From Plantactinospora soyae (GTDB taxonomy: Bacteria > Actinomycetota > Actinomycetes > Mycobacteriales > Micromonosporaceae), in NCBI RefSeq assembly GCF_014874095.1, contig NZ_JADBEB010000001.1, positions 124,001 to 188,000 on the forward strand: 64,000 nt of DNA, read 5' to 3'. The notes beneath the pieces were generated by a model that was given only the letters and a program-made list of their open reading frames with translations, was not told the DNA's origin and ran no database searches. Positions 41,523-48,679 of the stretch are shown in pieces. The position numbers were made by a program, and so were the translations under genes. Each line of letters begins with the position of its first letter. Within the stretch, counting starts at the first letter, position 1.

Positions 41523-42257
41523 ATGGTGAGGCGGGTGGAGGAACGAGTGCGGGCACGCGCGGTACCGGCGACAACGGTCGGTGCCGCGCTGGCCGCCCAG
41601 GCCGTACCGGCTCTGACCGTGCTGCCCGGCGTACGACTCCGGTTCTTTCCCCGGCTCAGCGGCCGGGGCGCCCCGGGCCACGTCGCGCTGACCTTCGACG
41701 ACGGCCCCGACCCGGCCTCGACCCCGCTCTTCCTCGAGGCACTGGCCGCGCACGGTACCCGCGCGACGTTCTTCCTGCTCGGCTCCATGCTCGCCCGGGC
41801 CCCGGAACTCGGCCTGGACCTCGCCGCCGCCGGCCACGAGGTGGCGGTGCACGGCTGGGCACACCAGAATCTGCTCCTGCGCGGTCCGCACGCGACCTAC
41901 CGCGACCTGGCCCGGACCCGCGAGCTGATCGGGGCGGTGACCGGCCGGACCCCCCGGTTCTTCCGGCCACCGTACGGCGTGTTCAGCACCGCGGCGCTGA
42001 TGGCCGCCCGCCGGCTGGACCTGACGCCGGTGCTCTGGACCTGCTGGGGTCGGGACTGGACCCGTACGGCGACCCGCTCGTCCGTGCTCGACACGCTGCG
42101 GGGCGGCCTGACCGGGGGCGGGACGGTGCTGCTGCACGACTCCGACTGCACCTCCGCGCCCGGCGCCTGGCGGGCCAGCCTCGCCGCCCTGCCCCACCTG
42201 TTGGAGGAGTGCCTGAGCCGGGGCTGGCGGGTCGGGCCGCTCGGCGAGCACCGCTGA
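41523..42257 (+). CDS. Polysaccharide deacetylase (NodB-homology)
   Basis: A 244-residue carbohydrate esterase family 4 enzyme that removes acetyl groups from GlcNAc-type polymers or other substrates. The five motifs are visible: TFDDGPDP, HGWAHQN (HxxxH), RPPYGVFS, WGRDWT and LLHDSD. The N-terminus (residues 8-35) is hydrophobic and may anchor the protein to the membrane. ATG 41523 is chosen; in-frame GTG codons slightly upstream are alternatives. The 41264-41522 stretch between it and the divergent SDR shows no other gene. Confidence 0.9.
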   Translation: MVRRVEERVRARAVPATTVGAALAAQAVPALTVLPGVRLRFFPRLSGRGAPGHVALTFDDGPDPASTPLFLEALAAHGTRATFFLLGSMLARAPELGLDLAAAGHEVAVHGWAHQNLLLRGPHATYRDLARTRELIGAVTGRTPRFFRPPYGVFSTAALMAARRLDLTPVLWTCWGRDWTRTATRSSVLDTLRGGLTGGGTVLLHDSDCTSAPGAWRASLAALPHLLEECLSRGWRVGPLGEHR

Positions 42258-42277
42258 ACGGCCCGGCCGAATAGGCC

Positions 42278-43393
42278 TCAGCCCACCCGGTCGGTCAACT
42301 CCCCGGGCGACGCCTCGGCCCGGCTGCCGGGCACGGTTGCCGGAGCCGGACCGGCACCGGCCGGAACGGGTTCGCTGCTCGGCTGCCTGATCCGCGCGAC
42401 CATGCCGATGTGCGCCCGCCGGGCGACCCGGAGCGCGGCGAACAGGCTGTAGCCCCCGTGACCGACGATCCGGTGCTTGAGCCCGAGCGCTCCGCCGGGC
42501 GGCCGGTAACCGCCGGCCGGCAGGTGTGCGCGGTATCGGGCCACGATCTCGGCGAAGAACTCCCGGCGCCGGTCCGGCGGCACCCGACGGGGATGGCCGA
42601 GAACCTGGAGCAGGTGCCAGATCATCCGCTGGAAGATCAGGTGACGCAGTTCGGCCGGTACCGTCGGATCGGCGGCCAGCCGCGCCAGGACCCGGTCCCA
42701 GTGGGCGAAGACCTCGAAGTGGCGCTCGCTGACCGTCGAGGTGATCGCCCCACCGGGCCGCTGCCGGTACGCGTAACAGCAGCGGTCCAGCAGGCTGATC
42801 CGTCCGGCGGCGAGCATCAACGGAAAGGTGAACGAGACGTCCTCGTACCAGCCGGAGCCGAAGGTCAGGCCCGCTTCGAGGAGGAACTGTCGCCGGATCA
42901 CCTTGTTGCAGGTGATATGCAGTACCGACAGCAGGGTCGGGCGCTCCCGCAGTGTGAAGGTCTCCGGGGCACCTCGCCCGGCACCGGCCTGGGACAACGG
43001 GTGGTGCCGCACCCCACCGTTCGGATAGTGCCGGGTGTACGCGGTGACCAGCAGATCCGGCGCGGTCCGGGCCAACCGGTCGGCGACCGCCGGCAGCGCG
43101 CCGTCGGGCAGCCAGTCGTCGCTGTCCACGAACCAGACGTACTTCCCGGTGGCCTGGGCGAGGCCGGCGTTGCGGGCCGCACCCAGCCCCTGGTTGCGCT
43201 CCAGGCTGACCAGCACGATCCGGGGGTCCCGGGCGGCGTACCGGGCGAGGATCCGGGCGCAGCCGTCGGTCGAGGCGTCGTCCACCGCGACCAGTTCGAT
43301 GTCGCGCAGGGACTGGCCGAGGATCGAGTCGAGGCAGTCGGCCAGGTACTTCTCCACCTGGTAGACCGGAACTATCACGCTGAGCAGGGTCAC
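42278..43393 (-). CDS. Family 2 glycosyltransferase
   Basis: A GT-A fold inverting glycosyltransferase of 371 residues, transferring a sugar from a nucleotide donor. It has SVIVPVYQVEKYLADCLDS, the ELVAVDDAST nucleotide site and the metal-binding FVDSDDWLPD (DxD). After the catalytic domain (to about 220) the C-terminal half is helical and ends in a Pro/Ala-rich tail. GTG 43393 (VTLLSVIVPV) is nine bases from GGAGG; TTG 43402 is too close to it. It is convergent with the deacetylase, so both may act on a surface polymer. Confidence 0.9.
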   Translation of the reverse strand: MTLLSVIVPVYQVEKYLADCLDSILGQSLRDIELVAVDDASTDGCARILARYAARDPRIVLVSLERNQGLGAARNAGLAQATGKYVWFVDSDDWLPDGALPAVADRLARTAPDLLVTAYTRHYPNGGVRHHPLSQAGAGRGAPETFTLRERPTLLSVLHITCNKVIRRQFLLEAGLTFGSGWYEDVSFTFPLMLAAGRISLLDRCCYAYRQRPGGAITSTVSERHFEVFAHWDRVLARLAADPTVPAELRHLIFQRMIWHLLQVLGHPRRVPPDRRREFFAEIVARYRAHLPAGGYRPPGGALGLKHRIVGHGGYSLFAALRVARRAHIGMVARIRQPSSEPVPAGAGPAPATVPGSRAEASPGELTDRVG

Positions 43394-43527
43394 CGTCGGC
43401 AACCTCCAGAGGAGGGGCGGAGACCGAATAGTAGCGTCGGGTAATCGGGCGCCAGGCGCTCAGTAACTATCGAGTGACCAAATTGTGATTTATCGCTTCG
43501 ATCAACACCTGTCCCGGATCGTCGGCC

Positions 43528-44061
43528 TCACAGCCCGGCGACCCAATTCCACAGGTCCACGACCCACTCCGTCTGGCGCAGGTAGGCCACCCCGACGCCG
43601 ACCAGGAACACGGCGGTCACCAGGTGGGCGCCCCGGGCCGTACGCCGGATCCGGCCGAGCTGCCGCTCCCAGATCACCCGCCCGACCAGCCGGGCCAGCG
43701 CGAAGAGACCAACCGCCACGAAGAGGGTCAGCACGAAGGTGACGACCGGACTGGTCAGGTCGCCACGCGCGGAGATGGCCCAGATCCCCCAGCAGACGAA
43801 GGCGAACAGGCCGCCGATCATGCTCCAGTGCATCCCCCGACGAAGCTGCCGCCAGTGGTAACCCGGGGGCAGCTGGTGCGGCTCCTCCTCCACCGCTGGC
43901 CACCCCGTGCCGGTCGGCTCGTGCGGCGTGACCGGCATCGACTCGGTACGCGGCTTCGGTGCGCCCACCGGCGCGACCCCGCGCCGGAAGCCCTCCGGAC
44001 GGAAGCCCTCCGGCGGCATCTCGACGGTCCGTTCGGCCCACGGCTGCGTCTGCTCTGGCAT
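43528..44061 (-). CDS. Small membrane protein, function unknown
   Basis: A 177-residue protein with a Pro/Glu-rich cytoplasmic N-terminus (residues 1-75) and three likely helices (about 78-96, 105-122 and 145-162). The 2TM-domain-like HWRQLRRGMHWS precedes the first helix. Preceded by a GGGGAGG ribosome site. No motif points to a function. Confidence 0.75.
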   Translation of the reverse strand: MPEQTQPWAERTVEMPPEGFRPEGFRRGVAPVGAPKPRTESMPVTPHEPTGTGWPAVEEEPHQLPPGYHWRQLRRGMHWSMIGGLFAFVCWGIWAISARGDLTSPVVTFVLTLFVAVGLFALARLVGRVIWERQLGRIRRTARGAHLVTAVFLVGVGVAYLRQTEWVVDLWNWVAGL

Positions 44062-44164
44062 CTGGTCCTCCCCATCGGCTCGGGCGCGAACCCGTCCCGG
44101 TTTCGAGGGTAGCCAGCCCGTAAACAGCTCGCCGAATCAGCACCCGGTGCACTAGACAGGGACG

Positions 44165-45421
44165 ATGCTCGACACAGAGTCACCGATCGAGGCCGCCACT
44201 CCCGCCGACCTGGACGCCATCGGCACGCTGCTGCGAACCCTCTTTCACAACGAACCCGACGCCACCTTCACGGAGGTCCACGCCGGTATCGCCGAACCGG
44301 ACCGGTCCCTGGTGGTCCGCTCCGGTGGGACCGTGGTGGCACACGCGGGGGCGTACACCCGGAAGTTGACCGTTCCCGGCGGCACGCTGCCGGCCGCGCA
44401 CGTCACGGACGTCGGGGTGGCACCCACCCATCGACGCCGAGGGCTGCTGAACCGGATGATGCGGCGGCAGTTGCGGGACATCCAGGCCGCCGGGCAGGAG
44501 TCGATCGCGGTGCTCTGGGCCAGCGAGGGGCCGATCTACCCCCGGTTCGGCTACGGCCAGGCGACCCAGCAGTTGCCGCTGGAGGTCGACACCGCCGCGC
44601 TGCGGCTGGTCGAGCCCGCCGAGGCGGACCCGTCCGGCGGCCCGGTGCCGGCCGTCACGCTCCGGGTCGGCGACCCGCTCGCCCTCCGCTCCGTGCTCGC
44701 CCCGCTCTACGAGCGGGTCCGCGCCGGCCGCCCCGGCTGGTCCGACCGGACCGAGCCCTGGTGGCGGTACGTGCTGACCGACTACCCCAGCCGCCGGTCC
44801 GGGGGTACGGAGCGGCAGGCCGTGATCGCCGACACACCGACCGGACCCGCCGGGTACGCGCTGTGGCGTACCCGGGACGAGTGGGACGCCCGTGGGCCGC
44901 GCGGCATGGTGATGATCGACGAGGTGGTGGTCGAGGATCCCGTGGCGTACCGGGCGCTCTGGCGGTTCCTGCTCGGCGTGGACCTGACCCGGACCGTGAT
45001 CTTCCATCACGCCGCCGTCGACGAGCCGTTGCACCACCTGGTCGACGAGCCGCGTCAGCTCGGCGCCCGGCTGAACCACGGGCTCTGGCTCCGGATCGTC
45101 GACCTGCCCGCCGCCCTGGCCGCCCGGAGCTACGCCACCGGAGTCGACGTGGTGCTCGACGTCACCGACCCGCTGCTGCCGGAGAACGCGGGCCGGTGGC
45201 GGCTGACCGCCGCGTCCGGCACCGCCCGGTGTACCCGGACCGACGCCCCGGCCGAGCTGGCGTGTGACGTACGCGATCTCGCCGCCGCCTACCTCGGTGG
45301 TTCCTCCCTCGGCACGCTGGCCGCGGCCGGACTGGTCCGGGAAGTCCGGCCCGGCGTGCTGCCCCGGGTCTCCGCCGCGTTCGGCTGGCACCGGGCGCCC
45401 AGCGGGCTGGGGACCTTCTGA
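44165..45421 (+). CDS. eis: Eis-like GNAT acetyltransferase
   Basis: A 418-residue protein of the Eis group (N-terminal GNAT, second GNAT-like domain, C-terminal sterol-carrier-like domain). Acetyl-CoA loop: VGVAPTHRRRGLLNRMM; EGPIYPRFGYG is a clear Eis signature. The chain ends in Phe, as Eis does, where the terminal carboxylate takes part in catalysis. Mycobacterial Eis acetylates amines including aminoglycosides; the physiological substrate here is unknown. A TAGACA box close to the ATG suggests a leaderless message. Confidence 0.9.
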   Translation: MLDTESPIEAATPADLDAIGTLLRTLFHNEPDATFTEVHAGIAEPDRSLVVRSGGTVVAHAGAYTRKLTVPGGTLPAAHVTDVGVAPTHRRRGLLNRMMRRQLRDIQAAGQESIAVLWASEGPIYPRFGYGQATQQLPLEVDTAALRLVEPAEADPSGGPVPAVTLRVGDPLALRSVLAPLYERVRAGRPGWSDRTEPWWRYVLTDYPSRRSGGTERQAVIADTPTGPAGYALWRTRDEWDARGPRGMVMIDEVVVEDPVAYRALWRFLLGVDLTRTVIFHHAAVDEPLHHLVDEPRQLGARLNHGLWLRIVDLPAALAARSYATGVDVVLDVTDPLLPENAGRWRLTAASGTARCTRTDAPAELACDVRDLAAAYLGGSSLGTLAAAGLVREVRPGVLPRVSAAFGWHRAPSGLGTF

Positions 45422-45459
45422 GCGGCGAACGCCGGGCGTCCGGGCGGTAGTGTCGGGCC

Positions 45460-45771
45460 ATGGGTGAACCGGAGCGTCGACGGCGTCGGCTGCGGCACGA
45501 ACCGGCGAGCAGTGCCAGCGGACCGGCGGGCGAGGGACGCCGTGCCGCCGAGCCGGGTGCCGGCCCGGGACCGGGCGACGACCGGGACGTCGAACGCGGG
45601 CTGCGCGGCCTGATCGGCTCGGGCGCCTCCCAGGTGAGTGTCTCGGCGGCGATGCGGGCCCGGGACGCGGCCCGGCCGACGGACGCCGACCTCGCCGAGG
45701 CGGCCGAGCGGCTGGTGCTGGTCCGGCGCAACTGGGTGCCCCGGGAGGACCTTCCCCGCAACGGTCGCTGA
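45460..45771 (+). CDS. Conserved actinobacterial small protein, function unknown
   Basis: A 103-residue basic, Arg/Gly/Pro-rich N-terminus followed by a better-conserved C-terminal half (GLRGLIGSGASQVSVSAAMRARD, VRRNWVPREDLP) that I recognise from other actinomycetes. A TAGTGT -10 box six bases before the ATG suggests a leaderless transcript. Confidence 0.75.
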   Translation: MGEPERRRRRLRHEPASSASGPAGEGRRAAEPGAGPGPGDDRDVERGLRGLIGSGASQVSVSAAMRARDAARPTDADLAEAAERLVLVRRNWVPREDLPRNGR

Positions 45772-45812
45772 CCCACCGCCCCGCCACGGCCGCCCACGGC
45801 GGCACGTTCCGG

Positions 45813-46289
45813 CTACGGGCTGGTCGGCAGCGCCGGCAGCACCCCTACCCTCTCGTACTCGGCGACCTGCGCGATCCGGCGCGCGTGCCGGTCGTTGCCG
45901 GAGAACGGCGTGCTGAGGAACGCCTCCACGATCGCGGTCGCCTCGTCCAGGGTGTGCTGCCGGGCGCCGACCGCCACCACGTTCGCGTCGTTGTGCTGCC
46001 GGGCGAGTTGTGCGGTCTCCACGTTCCAGGCCAGTGCCGCCCGTACCCCGGCGACCTTGTTCGCGGCGATCTGCTCGCCGTTGCCGGACCCGCCGATCAC
46101 CACCCCGAGGCTTCCCGGGTCGGCCACCACCCGGGCGCCGCTGTGCAGGCAGAACACGGGGTAGTCATCGTCCGGGTCGAAGAGGAAGGGCCCGACGTCC
46201 ACCAGGTCGTAGCCCTGCTTGGCCAGGTGGTTGGCCAGATGCACCTTCAGTTCGTAACCGGCGTGGTCGGATCCCAGATAGACGCGCAT
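45813..46289 (-). CDS. rpiB: Ribose-5-phosphate isomerase B
   Basis: Interconverts ribose-5-phosphate and ribulose-5-phosphate in the pentose phosphate pathway. The 158-residue protein matches M. tuberculosis RpiB: it starts MRVYLGSDHAGYELK, has DDYPVFC, GGSGNGEQIAANKV (Glu as the base, as in the mycobacterial type, rather than Cys) and AEYER near the end. First gene of the core block that resembles Rv2465c onward. Confidence 0.95.
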   Translation of the reverse strand: MRVYLGSDHAGYELKVHLANHLAKQGYDLVDVGPFLFDPDDDYPVFCLHSGARVVADPGSLGVVIGGSGNGEQIAANKVAGVRAALAWNVETAQLARQHNDANVVAVGARQHTLDEATAIVEAFLSTPFSGNDRHARRIAQVAEYERVGVLPALPTSP

Positions 46290-46410
46290 ACCGCGCAGTC
46301 TTCCAGCCCACCGCGCCGGCCCGCCGGCAGGCGCGGCGGCAGCCGGACAGATCACAGCCCGGACGGTGCCGGCTCGGCCGTCCGGGCCGCCGTACGGCCA
46401 CCCGGTCGCG

Positions 46411-46481
46411 CCGCCGATCAGTCGCGCGGCGGTTCCCCGCCGATCAGTTCCCCGCCGATCAGTCGCGCGGCGGTTCCCCGC
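46411..46481. repeat. 30-bp direct repeat at the 3' end of the DUF1015 gene
   Basis: Identical copies at 46411-46440 and 46452-46481 (core GATCAGTCGCGCGGCGGTTC), offset by 41 bp with a partial copy between. The second copy carries the gene's stop codon and last residues; the first lies just beyond. Confidence 0.85.
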
Positions 46482-47712
46482 CGGAACGGCCGAGCTCGGC
46501 CAGGACGAGACCGCCCCGGGCCTTCGGGGTGAACCAGGTGCTCTTGCGGGGCATCTTCTGCCGGGCCAGGTTGACCGCGACGAAGTCCCGCACCGTCACC
46601 GGAGCGATCAGGATCGCCAGCTCCGCCCGGCCCGCGTCGACCTCGCCGACCAGCCAGTCCGCCGGGTAGTCCCCGCCGACGTAGGTGATCCGCTTGTCGC
46701 CGGGGTCGAGACCGAGCGCCTCCCGGAGCAGGACCCGCTCGACGAGGGCGTGGTCCAGGTTGTCCACCCCGTCCCCGGCACCCGCAGGCAGCGTGACCGC
46801 GTAGGTGGTGCCGGCGGCGTACAGGACGATGGTTCCGCCGGAGTCGGGCACCGCCGCCCGGCCGGTCACCGGCTCGACCCGCGCGCCCGCGCCGCGCAGT
46901 CGGGCGATCAGGTCGTCCGGGGTGGTGGTCAGCTCGCTGACCAGCCGGTTGTACGGCTGGATCGCCACCGACGCGGGCGTGGTGACCACCGCGAGGAAGC
47001 GGGTCAGCCGGCCGGTCTGGGCGGCCAGGCTCCGGTGGTTGCCGTCCGCGACGACCAGCTCCCCGGCCCCGGCCAACGCCAGCAACTCGTCCTGGCGCCG
47101 GCCCGGCCCGACCAGCCAGATCGCGTGGGTCCGGCCCGCCTGGTCGGTGTCGGTCGCGGCGGGTGCCCCGGCGGTGTCGGTCGCCTCGGCGAGGGCCAGG
47201 TGCAGGGCCTCGGCCGGATTCGGGTCGCCGGCACCGGCAGCCCGGTTGCCCGTCTGGAGCAGCAGCACCGGCGAGAGGAGATGACCGGTCGCCTCGGCCA
47301 GCGCCACCCGCTCCCGCACCTTGGCGATGAAGACGTCTTCGTTGCGGATCACCAGGCCCGGCTCGTCGGCGCTGGTCGAGATCTGATCGGTGTCGACCAT
47401 GGCGAACAGGCCGTAGCCGGGCTCCTCGTCCGCCGCGGTGATCCGGTACAGCACGACGACCTGCTCGGCCGGGGTGTAACTGCCGTCGTCCCGGGCCTGC
47501 GCCAGCCGCGCGACGGCGTCGGGCAGCGACTCGGCGAAGGACCGCCCGAGGCTCTCCGGCGCCCGGTGCGGCATCTCGATCGCGAGTGCGCTGTGTGGAT
47601 TGGACCGGATGATCTCGGTGATCTCGGCGTCGTCGGCGAACTCGTCGTAGTTCTGCGCGCCGGTGCCGCCCGTGGTGATCCAGGCCCGGGAGATCGGATG
47701 CACGACCGTCAT
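46459..47712 (-). CDS. DUF1015 family protein
   Basis: A 417-residue cytosolic protein of the widespread DUF1015 family. Visible marks are the NYDEFADD segment near the N-terminus, LYRI with a bulky NTPase-like middle, VADGNHR (the family's ADGHHR motif) near residue 230 and GITYV-type GDYPADW further on. No biochemical function is established for the family as far as I know. The start is ATG 47712 (MTVVHPISRAW), 33 bp inside the longest frame. Confidence 0.87.
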   Translation of the reverse strand: MTVVHPISRAWITTGGTGAQNYDEFADDAEITEIIRSNPHSALAIEMPHRAPESLGRSFAESLPDAVARLAQARDDGSYTPAEQVVVLYRITAADEEPGYGLFAMVDTDQISTSADEPGLVIRNEDVFIAKVRERVALAEATGHLLSPVLLLQTGNRAAGAGDPNPAEALHLALAEATDTAGAPAATDTDQAGRTHAIWLVGPGRRQDELLALAGAGELVVADGNHRSLAAQTGRLTRFLAVVTTPASVAIQPYNRLVSELTTTPDDLIARLRGAGARVEPVTGRAAVPDSGGTIVLYAAGTTYAVTLPAGAGDGVDNLDHALVERVLLREALGLDPGDKRITYVGGDYPADWLVGEVDAGRAELAILIAPVTVRDFVAVNLARQKMPRKSTWFTPKARGGLVLAELGRSGGEPPRD

Positions 47713-47803
47713 GTCCCGGAACGCTACCGGCGGGACCGGACCCACCGTACGGACACCCCGACCCCGCCCACCTCGTGGGCATTCGCGGGGCGGGTTCGCG
47801 GTT

Positions 47804-47851
47804 AGGAGGGGGCCCTTCTTCTACAGAAAACGATAGGAAGGGCCCCCTCCT
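47804..47851 (-). terminator. Hairpin, dispersed-repeat copy 3, 3' of the Rv2466c-like gene
   Basis: 17-bp arms (47804-47820 and 47835-47851, 16 of 17 paired) around a 14-base loop with ACAGAAAACGAT. Compared with copy 1, two arm positions changed together with their partners, so pairing is kept. It begins 6 bp after the stop of the upstream minus-strand gene. Confidence 0.7.
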
Positions 47852-47857
47852 TACACC

Positions 47858-48484
47858 TCACTCGAAGCTGGGCGAGGCGGTACGGCTGCGCTTCAGCTCG
47901 TAGAAGCCGGGGGTCCCGGCGACCAGGAGCACCCCGTCCCACAGCCGACCGGCGGCCTCGCCCTTCGGCGCCGGCGTGATCACCGGACCGAAGAACGCGA
48001 CGGTCTCACCCGGCACCGGGCCCGGAGCGTGGATCACCGGGGTGCCCACGTCCTGGCCGACCGGCTTCATCCCGGCGTCGTGGCTGGCCCGCAGCGCCTC
48101 GTCGTACTCGGTCGAGTCGGCGATCTCGGCCAGCGCCGGGTCCAGACCGACGTCGGCCAGCGCCGCCCGGTACAGCTCCTGGTTTCGTTCCTCCTTCTTG
48201 ATGTGGATCCGGGTACCGAGAGCGGTGTACAGGTCACGCACCACTGCCGATCCGTGCTTCTGCTCCACCGCGACGCAGATCCGTACCGGTCCCCAGGCCT
48301 TCTTCAGCCCCTCCCGGTACTGCTCCGGCATGTCCCGGCCCTCGTTGAGCACTGCCAGACTCATCACCCGGTACCGGACGTCGACCGGACGTACCCGTTC
48401 CACCTCCAGCAGCCATCGAGAGGTGATCCAGGCCCACGGGCAGGTCGGGTCGAAGAACATGTCAACGGCCGCACGCTCGGACAC
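47858..48484 (-). CDS. Rv2466c-like DsbA-fold protein with CPWA active site
   Basis: A 208-residue homologue of the mycothiol-dependent nitroreductase Rv2466c, in the same genomic neighbourhood as in M. tuberculosis (between rpiB and pepN). It shows FDPTCPWAWITSRW, VMSLAVLNEGRDMPEQYREG, KAWGPVRICVAVEQKHG, DVGTPVIH and FYELKRSRT. The second Cys of CPWC is Ala, leaving one active-site thiol, so a monothiol (mycothiolated) mechanism is implied. GTG 48484 is preferred (AAGGGAG seven bases upstream); ATG 48499 is an alternative. Confidence 0.9.
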   Translation of the reverse strand: MSERAAVDMFFDPTCPWAWITSRWLLEVERVRPVDVRYRVMSLAVLNEGRDMPEQYREGLKKAWGPVRICVAVEQKHGSAVVRDLYTALGTRIHIKKEERNQELYRAALADVGLDPALAEIADSTEYDEALRASHDAGMKPVGQDVGTPVIHAPGPVPGETVAFFGPVITPAPKGEAAGRLWDGVLLVAGTPGFYELKRSRTASPSFE

Positions 48485-48679
48485 GGCGACTCCCTTCATC
48501 GTCGGGACGCCTGATTCGGCGACACCCGTTACAGATCTTCACCCCAGTCGACCGATATCGACAGCGGGATGAGACCGTGACCTGGAGCACCAGTACCTCG
48601 CTCGCCGGCATGAAAGACTCGGCGTGAGTCGTGGGGATGGCTCGATGCTGTCAACGGCGACAGCCAGCGGGAAGATCGG

